From Nautilus pompilius (taxonomy: Eukaryota > Mollusca > Cephalopoda > Nautilida > Nautilidae): a stretch of 64,000 nt of DNA. The translations under genes were made by a program, and so were the position numbers. Location of the stretch: positions 555,501 through 619,500 of the forward strand of contig JACATO010000095.1 of the NCBI GenBank assembly GCA_018389105.1, written 5' to 3'. A model generated the notes under the pieces. That model searched no databases. It was given only the letters and a program-made list of their open reading frames with translations, and was not told the DNA's origin. This document shows positions 50,810 through 60,925 of this stretch, one piece after another. The first letter of the stretch is position 1; each line of letters starts with the position of its first letter.

Positions 50810-51798
50810 ATGCCTGGCAAGACAACTTCGTCTGAAATCAGAGATTTGATAGTTGAGCACCACCAAGAAAATGTCTTGTCAGAAGATAGCCGATCGAGTC
50901 AACTGCCAGAAAAGCACTATAAACTGGATTCTGAAGCAGTACAAGGAGACCGGGAATCGGGAGAGCACGAAAATGTGGCAACAAAATGGATCGACTCATT
51001 TGTCGCAAATCCAGGGCCAATTGTTTCCTGACATCGAAGACCATTCGAGCCTCCCTGAGTGGAGTGAATGTCTCCAGTCACACTATTAAAGGTCATCTAT
51101 GCGAGGAGAATCTCTTTGGATGAATCGCCCAGAAAAAGCCATTGATCAGCAACAAGAACAGGTGCATCCACATAGCATTGGCTAAAGCACACAAAAACTG
51201 GACCAAAGTTCAATGGGCTAGAATTCTCTTTTCCGATGAAACGATGATCAAGTGCATTCACAATGCTAGCCAAGTATATGTTCGACGTTACCATGGCAAA
51301 AAATACAATATAAAGTGCACCTAACTGACGGTACAGGCCGGAGGAGAATCGTTGATGGTCTGGGGGTATATGAGCGTGGCGGGACCAGGCCCTCTCAAGT
51401 TGATCAGGGGCAGAGCGATCACCCAGACCTACTGCAATTTACTAAGGGATGTCATCGTCGACTACATCGACGAGAATATGTCAGTCACCGCCATATTATA
51501 GCACAACATTGCCCCGATCCACACCGCCAGAGTCGTCACTTCCTTCACCACCCAACTAGGAATGTATGTCATGCGCTGGCAGCCCCAAAGTCCAGATCTC
51601 AACCCAATCGAAAATACCTGGAAGCAGCTGAAGGCCAAGGTGGCCAAACACAAGAATCTCAACCAAGACCAATTCTGGCAGCCCGTCGAGAAAAGCTGGC
51701 AGGAAATGGCCAATTCTGACTGCCTTCATTTGGTCGAATCCATGCCCCGTCGTTGTCGAGAAGTGATCGAAAATCAAGGATACGCCAACCACTACTAG
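50810..51798 (+). pseudogene. Inactivated Tc1 transposase (DD34E)
   Basis: A frame of about 329 codons begins MPGKTTSSEIRDLIVEHHQ at 50810, typical of the paired-like helix-turn-helix that binds the terminal repeats. It continues with KIADRVNCQKSTINWILKQY in the next frame and shifts again near 50955-50962. After that the frame is constant to the TAG at 51796-51798, interrupted by TGA (51121-51123), TAA (51322-51324) and TAG (51499-51501). The catalytic core is recognisable. LFSDET carries the first Asp. The second is replaced by Asn (51505-51507, context HNIAPIH). SPDLNPIENTW carries the Glu, with exactly 34 residues between the second and third positions. The TGA at 51121 fits a CGA-to-TGA change, the usual outcome of CpG decay. 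The body is GC- and CpG-richer than its surroundings. It cannot make active transposase. Confidence 0.93.
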
Positions 51799-51857
51799 TC
51801 AATTGATCATTTCCATGCATTTGTTCGATTGTAATTTGGAATGTTGAAAAAATTTAT

Positions 51858-52090
51858 GGTTTTGCTCACTGTCCCAACTATTTTGTCGCGGTACAAATCG
51901 GACATTGCTGATTCAAATATTTGTTCCAGAGAATATATAAACATATTGCATGCGTTGCTTTTATACATTGTGAGGGCATGTTTTGTGCATATAATAAACA
52001 ATGTGGTTGGTATTTAAATGCGTTTGTTAAAACGAGGGAGCTCAAATATCAATTTCACAGCAAGTGTCCCATCTCTTTTGTCCAGCACTG
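51858..52090 (-). repeat. Right terminal inverted repeat of Tc1-like element
   Basis: The reverse complement matches the left arm with scattered substitutions and small indels. The inner repeat (TGTCCCAACTATTTTGTC) is at 51870-51887 and the outer one (TGTCCCATCTCTTTTGTC) at 52065-52082, mirroring the left arm in order and spacing. Confidence 0.88.
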
Positions 52091-52092
52091 TA

Positions 52093-52446
52093 TATAATTC
52101 TAAAATATATATATTGAAAAATAAAAATAAAAAAACAGCTCAGTTTCATTGACTTTTTTATTATTAAAAAGTTTATGCAATGAAAGAAAGGATGAACATT
52201 GTGAGAGAGTTGCTGATGATGTACCACAGAATTGCTACAGAAAAGCATTTCTAACACTGCATGTCACTGACATTTAAGCTGTACTGCCACACACTCGCCT
52301 GGGCGAATAATGTGAAAGATTCTTCAAAGTGTAGTTTTAGCTCTCTGTTTTTGTCGATATTTCTATATTTTTATTTGACATGATATTTATTCATTGTTAA
52401 TGTAAAACAACTTTATGTCTGCTTCCATTTGTATCTTGTTCTGCAG
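52093..52446. other. AT-rich noncoding DNA
   Basis: Nothing recognisable between the Tc1-like element and the candidate exon that follows. Confidence 0.5.
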
Positions 52447-52542
52447 ATGATCCTTAGGGAACTTTGCAATAACACCGCATGCTACAAACGATGCTTTGAA
52501 GCATTCCACACGTACAGAAATTATGCACTTTCATTCTTATAA
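52447..52542 (+). other. Candidate terminal exon, unverified
   Basis: A pyrimidine-rich tract ending in TTCTGCAG (to 52446) is one of the best acceptor matches in the window. It is followed in phase 0 by 31 open codons and a TAA at 52540-52542, with AATAAA at 52640-52645. The translation contains three closely spaced cysteines (LCNNTACYKRC) and several CpG-containing codons. The other two phases stop immediately. No family is recognised, and chance cannot be excluded. Confidence 0.17.
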
Positions 52543-53095
52543 ACATTTAGAAATAACATTAGAAAACAAAAAAAAAAAAAAATGCTTGGGGGCCATGGCT
52601 GTTATTTTTTTACTTTATTCATTAGACAATTTTTGACACAATAAAGAGGAAATAAAGAGAGAGGCAAGATTCCATGTTTTGTTTTTCAATTAACATCTCA
52701 AGTAGTTGTCTCGCTTATGAATATAAAAATCGTTGTTGTAATAGTTGTATGCCTTCGTGAATACTAAAAGGAAATTTCTATTTAGCATACCATGTGACAG
52801 ATGAAACATAAATGAAGAGTGACTAGTAATAAAAGCAATTACTGGTTGTTAAGATGCTGAACACAAGCAATGGCGAATTGATCAGCCTTACTGTAATATT
52901 GATTCTGATATAAAAAAAAAAATTAAAAACTTTCTGATGGATCTATACATGAAATGAACAATAATGCTTGATTATGCAGATTTAAAAGAAAAAAATCCAG
53001 CTAATCAAAATAACATTTTGTTTGGTAAAATAAAATTAGCATAAAATAAATACCCAACCAAATGTAAGCCTGTGCTTTTGTTTGTTTGTACGCTT
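52543..53095. other. AT-rich noncoding DNA
   Basis: Nothing recognisable. Confidence 0.5.
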
Positions 53096-53412
53096 ATTGT
53101 TGTTGGTGCCACATACTAAGATAGATAACTCTAGTGAAGGAATGTAGTGTAAGAGTTAAGTTGTGTCATCAATCTCGCATCATGTGGGGGGCCAGGCAGT
53201 TTTACTTTCAGTACGGAAATCTCTACTAGAAATTTCTGTTTTCTGAAGAGAAAGGAACCTTACAGGTCTAGAAGAAACCTGCATGATGAGGCAACAAAGA
53301 CCAAGAAGACACCTTGCCAGAGATGTTTGCCATACTAAGCTGCTCTCTACAGGAAGCACACCTCCCAACATTGGCAGTCCAACAGGCTAACCACTCAACT
53401 ACTATGCCGCTT
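53096..53412 (-). repeat. tRNA-derived SINE copy 6, with A box and (AAC)n tail
   Basis: On the minus strand the head has an A box TAGTTGAGTGG (plus 53391-53401), a full consensus match. The B box is degraded. The left end shows TTGTTGTTGG (about 53097-53106), the AAC-type tail. Body similarity includes the AGATAACTCTAGTGAAGGAA segment near 53121, also present in copy 5. The length of about 315 bp is close to copy 3. Confidence 0.75.
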
Positions 53413-55074
53413 GCTTGCTTAACTGAATTGTTAATGACAGATTAGAAAAATTAGGAAATCTAACTTGTTTTCTTTTGGATTTTCATCAAAAGCTATTTTA
53501 GAAAGTATCAACGGTAGCACTGATATGCTAATAAGCATCAAATTAATATATAACTAAAATCATAAATGAAAAAAAATTTAAAAACAAATATTTTTCAGCA
53601 ATATATGATTGATGCTTAATACCAAACAAAATATTATCCATTTTCTAAGGAGAGAAAAAAACAAACAAGAAAACAAACAACAAAAAATTCTGCCAATCAG
53701 ATTTTCTCATCTAGTTATAATGGCCAGAAGCAGAAAAAGAAACACCATCTAAAAAACAACCCATTACTGGCAAATTAATTAAAAGTAATAAAACGAATCC
53801 TAAACCTAAAGGTAAACAAATTCTGCCAATTTTTTGTCAGAAATCTTAAATTCGTTCCAATACTTTAATGCAAAGACAGGATACGTCTACCACATTTCTC
53901 CAGTTCTTGTTTTCTAAACACCCTCTTTTATTAACCCTATTTCCTTTCTCTCATTTATTTTCTTCAGATTATTATGAGCACTGGATGCTGGAGGAAGTAG
54001 GTGCTACTAAGATCAACCTCTATAAAGCCACATGCTGCTTTGTAATTTCCTATTTCTCTTTACTGTTGAACAAACTTTTAAGCAGTAGATTACCTGGTGA
54101 TTGGCATGAAAGTCCTTCAAAGAAGCTGGCTGATTAAAGTAGTATTTTCAGGCTAGTCTCTGGTTAAGCAGTTAAATGGCAACCTAGTTTGAATGACACA
54201 TAGCTAATTGATTTACCTCACTCCCGGCCTCTCCCAACCACACCAATACAGACAAAACTGAGGGATCCATCTAGGTGTCCATCATAAACTCCACATTCCA
54301 TCCAGGATTAGAGAAAGAGAAAAATCCTGGGATAGACATGGCACCTACTTTAGATACTCCTGCCACCAAGTTATAGCCTGGCTGAGAAGAGTCTCAAGGC
54401 AAGCAAGCATTTCTTGGGTTGTTGAAGCTTGACTAGTTTCTAAAATTATGTTAATTTATTTATAGCTTATTATTAATAAAATATGCAAGTAAATTCCATG
54501 TACTTGTTAAGAAAAGCAACTTCAAACAGCCTTAAAAAACATAAGCTAAACATACATAAATAAATAACTTGAAATTGAAATTTTTAACAGATTCCCCGAG
54601 TGCGTTGAGTTATCCTTTATTTCAGAAGACTGGTCTTCAAAATAAACAAAAGTATATGAGAAATTCTTCAATGAGATATCACCCATAAACATCAAATCAG
54701 TTAAATTGTATGGATTATCTGCAAAAACTGTGAATTTAAACTGATTTTAATGCTAATAGGAACAGATTCATTTCTGATGGAAATTTAAATTAAGAAAGTA
54801 AGCAAAGTAGGTAAGGCACAAAAAGTGAGCCAAATCAAGTCAATCAAAATGAGAGAATTAACCCGACCCTTTATTTTTTATCAGCGTGTTCATGAGTCAC
54901 ACAGCTGCTATGAGCCAACAGAGACAACAAAAAGATGCAAGTGGCCTTAGTGTCGTGTCCTGGGCTGAGAATGGGATCTACTTTGCAAGTGGACAGATTG
55001 TTCCCAAGACTGATTTGGATGGTAAATATCACCAGCATGTTTTTCTGCCAAACAAACCTAATGAAGAAAGTCCC
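53413..55074. other. Noncoding DNA
   Basis: No supported gene. The frame at 53868-54137(+) is unrecognised. The segment about 54880-55074 is somewhat GC-richer and may be a diverged outer part of SINE copy 7, but I cannot align it convincingly. Confidence 0.45.
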
Positions 55075-55273
55075 CGCTGAAACTGCTTAGTTATGGGAAA
55101 AAACTGAAATTTCCAGAGGTAACTACTAAGGTCAACTAGTGCATAAAAGCTAGGAAAAAACCATGCCAGACAGGTAATGTCAAACCAAGACAGTCCAAAC
55201 TGGGATTTGGACTTGCCCCCCCCCCAACTATGGCAGTCTAGTAATCTAACCATTGAGGAACCAGCTGCCCATG
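55075..55273 (-). repeat. tRNA-derived SINE copy 7, both boxes readable
   Basis: Minus-strand head: an A-box-like TTCCTCAATGG (plus 55250-55260) followed by TTAGATTACTAGACTG, and a B-box-like AGTCCAAATCC (plus 55203-55213). The 36-nt spacing is increased by a G run (C run on plus, about 55216-55225). The right end CCAGCTGCCCATG (55261-55273) is shared with copies 2 and 9. The left boundary is approximate. Confidence 0.75.
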
Positions 55274-57689
55274 CCTGATGTATTTATTCTAGAAGGTAGA
55301 AAAGAGAAAGTGTTCGGATAAAGTATCTTCACCAGAGAAAAAAAGAAAAGAATATTCCTGCACAAGCCTGCAAACCAGCAGAATATCTTGGATCTTGTGA
55401 AACATTTTTTTTTTTAAAAATGGAAATAATTACATGAGACCAGGGTTCTAGAAAACTATTGATAGCACATTTTCAATTTCAAGAGAACAGCGATGGCAGG
55501 TGAGAAAGAGCTGTTCATGCCGTCAATTTAAAACCCACTGCTAGCTGTAACAAATCGAATTTTAAAAACAAGGAAATAATTTAGCAGAACATTTCTGATT
55601 ATGACACTGAAAATAAAAAAAAGAAAAAAAAATAGAAAAGGTGTATTGTGAAAATGTAACATCGCTAACCAATTGCAACTATTCAAGAATTAGAAAGAAT
55701 TTTTTTTCTAATTTTCAAATGTTTGTTACCTTTAGATTTAGCATTTTTAAAATTTGGTTACATTTAAAAAAAAAAAACAATTCAATATTGATGACTTGAA
55801 TTTGCGCAAGAATTAAGATAAGAGAAAGATGAAACCTTTCTGACGGACACATATGCAAAATGAACAATAAGGCTCGATTATGTAGATTTTAAAACAAATA
55901 AACACTTATCATGATAGTGAGGCTGAATACTAGTGCTAAATTTTATGCCCTCAGAGTCTCCATGACAAACAAGCATCATGTTCACAACCCAACTCAGAGG
56001 TGCCTTTTAACACCAAAATTTCCACACATATTTATTATAATTAAGACTGGGTTCATATTTGCTAATGTGGGTTGGTCTAAATAGAATAACAGCAGGCATG
56101 TAATTTGTTTTCCATAACTATATGCCATAATAAGCTGAGTTATTTTCCTTTATCGCAGTTTATCGATGCTATTAGAGAGTAAAATCAAAGTGATCTGTCC
56201 CTTACTTTAAGAAAGTAAATAAACAGAATTTAACAATTTTGCAAAGTCCCTTAAACCCTTCACAACAGAGTTAGAGACCTTGAAACAGCAGCAGCAGAGA
56301 GCAAAAAAAAAACAACAAACAAACAAAAAACCTAGAGAATTCCTTTTTTTAAAAAAGCCCCCAAAGGGTACAATACTTAGCCCAACCCAGCTTGATCCCA
56401 CCTTGCTGAACAGCTCTGTATATTTAACACCCATTCATCAGTTTTCTGAACTTCTCTTGATAGCTGCCAGACTGGCCTCATTCATCATGGGAAAGTTGAA
56501 ATCATTGGCATGACAGGTACGTATAATCATTAAGCCAAATGATCCAATATCTTCTACTTCAAGCATCCCTGCAGGAAATCTTTTCTCACAGATTGTTCTA
56601 CACTTGTCTTTATTAATTGAACCATTTATTACACATGCAAGCGTCGGGTTTACGCAAGTCCAGGTTATTAAGGGATAATTGCTTCCGTTTTGTTTTTATA
56701 ATGGCTAAAAAAAAACACAACAAAAAAAAAAAAAAAAAACAAACCTAAAGGTTTGCCAAAGACAGAATGTGAGAGACATAATGAACTAATTTCCTGAGAA
56801 CTTGTCCGATATAGGCATGATATATAAAGTTCTGTCACAAAATGATAATTTATTTACGGAAACTTACTGCTGTTCAGAGTTATGCCTACCCCCAGTAAAG
56901 GTGACAGACCAATGGATCTAGCACATTTGTCATCTAAATGAGGGATACCTTGCACAGAGACTTTGTTTGGGTATCATTTGGGGTTGCCAAAGTTCAGAGT
57001 GCATCAGAAACTTTAGTGCCAGCCAATTATCTTTTTGATTTCACACATCCTTTACCCTACCTGTTCAGCATTCTGGGTCTAGCTACTAGTTAATACTCAC
57101 TTCAGAAACTAGGCTATGTATGCACTGACAATGTAAACATCGATTGGAATAGCATTGAAATCAAGCACCTGATAGTGGTTTTACATGATTCATATCAAAC
57201 AAAGTCCTTTGTATTTTATAAAAATACAAATGACTTTGAACTAAAAGGAAAATAAAACAGGTGATCAGAACATCTATTCCATCTTTTCTTGTTTCTAACA
57301 AACTTCAAGCAAACAAAAGTAATATTAAAAATGAACAACTGACTACTGATCATTATGAATGACTTAATCCTCAAACTTAAAATCATTTCAATTCCAACAT
57401 CACTATTTATTAACAGCAATGAAAAATCATAACATCCATACAATGAAGCAAAACTTACCAAAATATACAGGAACTAATAAAGGTTAAAATTTAAAAAAAC
57501 TTTAAAATCATGTCAGTAACAGGTATGTAGGTGATAAACTAGAAAACTATTTAGTGTCACCTAAAGGTGAAAAGAGCAGGCGCTGATTAATTTATCCTAG
57601 TAACATTAAGTTACTTATACACCGGAACAATTACATTTCGAGAACCTAAATGGTCAAAGAAGCTTCTTTCAACTTCTTGGGAAGTTCTC
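55274..57689. other. AT-rich noncoding DNA
   Basis: No supported gene. Overlapping frames at 56207-56434(-) and 56280-56513(+) are low-complexity (Lys/Gln and Phe/Cys) products of A-rich sequence. A long A run lies near 56721-56739. Confidence 0.5.
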
Positions 57690-57855
57690 ATGCTAGGGTA
57701 TGCAAGAGATCACACATATACTTCTGACCAGGTGGTGAAGAAAGTCAGTCACCAGAGCAGATGATACAGATTCAAGCAAACAATGGATCAGAGCAGGAGA
57801 AGAAACTGAATCCATGCAGACTAGTTCCACTATAACACCTGGTCAACCTGTGTTA
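57690..57855 (-). repeat. tRNA-derived SINE copy 8 (partial)
   Basis: Minus-strand head: an A-box-like TGTTATAGTGG (plus 57827-57837) followed by AACTAGTCTGCATGGATTCAG. The body is weakly similar to the family (ACCAGGTGGTGAAGAAAG, near 57729). It is degraded, with approximate boundaries. Confidence 0.55.
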
Positions 57856-58699
57856 CAAACCTCTGCACCAATCAATTGACCCCAAAGGTGTAATGAGAAC
57901 AAAAACATTTGTTAAAAATTGTTTATTTCGTTGCCATGTCTTTATAAGTAATTAAAATAAATAAATGAATGATATTGAGATTATAGTTTTACAGCATTCT
58001 GTTTATCTCTGTACAAATTTTTATAATTGCTTTTTTAAAATTTTCTTTTAAAGATAAAATCTAGAATGCTTTGCTGATGATGCTTGAAGACAGGAAAACA
58101 AAACAAAAAAAAGTTTAATTAAAACCACTGCTAATTAAGTGTGGATAACATTAAAAAATTTTAAAAATGAATAAAATAACCAATACAGTAAAGCACTTAA
58201 TCTTTTTATTTTGTAGTCTCATCAGAAAACTGAAGCTTACTTAAGTCGACTGAGAAAGGATAAATCTCTGACATGCGGCATCCTCGTAAAGCTGGATTCA
58301 GATCTAGGAAAACAGTTGGATGTGGCAAAGGATAGCTGGTGCTTCAACACTGGACCATTCTTATGTCATGAATAAAAACACTGGATTGTGTCCAGATTGC
58401 TGGATGGCATCTGATTGGTGATGAGTGAAAGACAATGCTCCAGTTCACCCCATCCAGTAAAACCAAGCAAACAAACGTTAGAAAATACTTTCTAATCACC
58501 TTTTATTAAATGTCTGATCTGAACATATGGTAAAGCTGCTATGGATGGTCGCTGACCTAGTACTACCTAGCAATGCTGCTAACACAAAGTTGATGGAAGA
58601 TGACAGTAATGTAGCACCAGTTTAGACAATGCACCAGTACTAGTAAATGATATTATGGCAGAAGTTTCACATAAATCGTTTATAATGGAAACGTCTTTG
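57856..58699. other. AT-rich noncoding DNA
   Basis: Nothing recognisable. Confidence 0.5.
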
Positions 58700-58823
58700 T
58701 CCCACCATCCACTCTCTTACCCTCTCCTCTTTGCTTCAGTGGCTGGCATGCAGGATCCAACGGGAATCTGAACTGAAGCCCTTAACCTTAGCAGTCTACC
58801 ACTGAACAATTGTGCTGCCCATG
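58700..58823 (-). repeat. tRNA-derived SINE copy 9 (head portion)
   Basis: Minus-strand head: an A-box-like TTGTTCAGTGG (plus 58799-58809) and a B-box-like AGTTCAGATTCC (plus 58763-58774), 24 nt apart as in copy 2. The right end GCTGCCCATG is shared with copies 2 and 7. The body to the left is truncated or too diverged to follow. Confidence 0.65.
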
Positions 58824-59358
58824 TGTGCGTGCATGTGTGTATGAACATATGAATAAAATGTAAACAGGGAGAAATAATTATATATCTTTTAGAGGATTAA
58901 ACTGGAATTTCACATGAATGTATAACAGTACTAATATTCACATTCTGTTTGATAGAGGTAATTATAACAATCTCTTATTAATATGAGTTAAAAAAACACA
59001 AATAATTTAAAGAGTACAATTTATGATTTGGTTTAAATAATAAAATCACTGATTATTGAATACATATAAGAGATAATCAATTGAATGTGCTCAAAGCACT
59101 TCATCTGTGTCTGGGCTTTTTTTGAAGCACAAGTTAAAAAAGTAACACTGGAACTCAAGTGATGCTACCTGTAGTCAGAGTTTTTCTTGGTATGGAAGCT
59201 ACCACCCATGAATGCTAAAAGAGTGCTGAAAACTAAATTTACTGAGATTTTTATTCAGGTAATTATTAGAAAACGAATGTTCCTAGTCATGGAATAAATT
59301 GATAGTATTCTTTTAAGCTGATAAATAAACTTCTGCATGCAAGCTCTATAAACGGTAG

Positions 59359-59361
<3 letters not shown>
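58824..59361. other. AT-rich noncoding DNA
   Basis: Nothing recognisable. Confidence 0.5.
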
Positions 59362-59410
<49 letters not shown>

Positions 59411-59425
59411 GGAGAGAGAGAGAGA
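59362..59425. repeat. Compound (GT)n(GA)n microsatellite
   Basis: About eight GT units run into a long, once-interrupted GA tract. The repeated Ser-Leu and Thr-His in the minus-strand frames at 59255-59517 come from this repeat, so those frames are not genes. Confidence 0.95.
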
Positions 59426-60764
59426 CTTTTCAAAAGATGGCAAAGATCATAGTTAAAGAGAAATGCCTGAAACAAGAATACAGTATGTACAAATGACCTA
59501 CCTGCTGAAATGGGCATCCGGAGGATTTTTTCCGAGGGAGGGGGAAAAATTCATAAAATAATATTAAGTGCAGAGAATGTGCCCAGTGATGAGAGCAAAC
59601 TAACAAAAAAATAGGATACTAAATTTGTTTTTTTTTTCTTTTTCTTTACACTATCACCATAAACTTTCCTGGGAGGGGGCAGCTATCCCCTTTTGGTCCC
59701 CCACCCCTTGCAAATACAGATGCCTACTGGGTAAATCCTAGAGATGTCCAATTATGAAACACAATATGGTATAATACTGCAAACCTGAAAAAGGTTATAT
59801 TATGTGTGCACAACAACAAAAAATGTTTAGTTGGCATGGAGACTTAAAGTGTGCGTGTGTGTGTGGGTGGGTGGGTGAGAAGCTGATAGAAAAATATTAG
59901 TTCTTCTGATGAAAAACTATGTCAGATAATAATAATAAAATCATTAACTCAGGGGGCACTGCAGATGTATGTAAATATCTTTTCACAACTGAGGAAAAGA
60001 TGCTTTGTGTAGTTTTCCTAAGTAGTTTGTGAGAGACGGCAGCTCATATAATGACCAAGATCTCCATCTTTCTCTCTTTCTTAACTGTACCAGCAAAGTT
60101 GCTTCTAAAACCTAAGATGACTTAGAAATCGGTTGATTTTTTTTTTTGCAGAAAAGTTCTCAAAGATAAAGATGTAATAGCTTTTCCTGGTTCACTTCAG
60201 TTACAGGACAAATCTAGTGCTCCATGATGTCTGTATCAAGGGCAGAAACCACACAGCAGTGATGCAGTAGAGTCACGAATGGAAACAAACAGCCAGGTGC
60301 CATTTGGTCAGAGACGTCTCATAACTGAGTAGTGGATAAGGTGCAGTTGAAAAAAACTAACTTTATGCCTGCTTCAGTTAAAAAGAAAAATCAAAAAAAA
60401 TTAATTTTTTGCCTTCAATCAATTTTAATTTGTGTGTATTAAAGTAACTAAAAGAACTACTGGCAAAATATAGGCAGGTATGTTATTATGATCTGTTTTC
60501 ATTCAGGTGTGCCGGGTATTTTCATTAAAGTATGGAAGAGTAGATAAGTCATCAGCTATAAAACTTTAAATTTTACATATTTTTTTTTTAAATCAGAAAA
60601 ACTGTTTCCACTTTGTTCATCAAGCAGTGAGGGGTCGGATTAGCCAGCACAACCATCATAACGAAGCTCGATGTGCTGCTAGAGAATCGTCCCTTAAAAT
60701 TGCTGCACCATAAAAACATATCAAGGGTTTCCGTTTTGGTAACCCATGCTCACATGACATGTTC
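59426..60764. other. AT-rich noncoding DNA with a small GT/GGGT tract
   Basis: A GT/GGGT simple repeat lies at about 59849-59878. Otherwise nothing recognisable. Confidence 0.55.
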
Positions 60765-60925
60765 CTGTATGTCTACAAGGGAGACAATCCCGGTGAGTGA
60801 GTGTGGTGGTGAGGTTGCATGCCAAGGTCCCACAACAGGTGCCCGACAGGCAGGAAAACCACCACCAGAAATCTTCATTTTAAGATGTGGGAGAAAGATC
60901 ACACATCCAGCTGGATCTGATGTTA
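60765..60925 (-). repeat. tRNA-derived SINE copy 10 (body only)
   Basis: The segments TACAAGGGAGACAAT (60773), GGCAGGAAAACCACCACCAG (60850) and AAGATGTGGGAGAAAG (60882) match the family body in the same orientation as the other copies. The head is missing on the right, so this is a truncated copy. The 87-codon plus-strand frame over it is a by-product of the repeat. Confidence 0.65.

Larger units (their letters stand above)
50481..52092 (+). mobile_element. Full-length Tc1-like transposon with IR/DR arms and TA target duplication
   Basis: The element proper is 50483-52090 (about 1.6 kb), flanked by TA on both sides (50481-50482 and 52091-52092), the Tc1/mariner target-site duplication. The left end CAGTGTCGGACAAAAG matches the reverse complement of the right end, CAGTGCTGGACAAAAG. 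The similarity continues inwards for about 230 bp in each arm, with roughly six differences in the first 58 bp. Each arm carries two copies of a GACAAAAGA..TGGGACA motif, one outer and one inner. This is the inverted-repeat/direct-repeat architecture known from Sleeping Beauty-type elements, where the repeats bind transposase. One plus-strand transposase frame lies between the arms. Confidence 0.93.

Noticed and set aside
51315-51719. 134-codon frame, the longest in the window
   Set aside because: It is an out-of-frame reading of the Tc1 transposase pseudogene. The real frame is recognisable by WSDE-, DNAP- and NPIE-type motifs in another phase.
56280-56513. 77-codon Lys/Gln-rich plus-strand frame
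   Set aside because: It is derived from CAG and poly-A low-complexity sequence and overlaps an equally low-complexity minus-strand frame.
59255-59517. Two minus-strand frames with Ser-Leu repeats
   Set aside because: They are translations of the GA/GT microsatellite.
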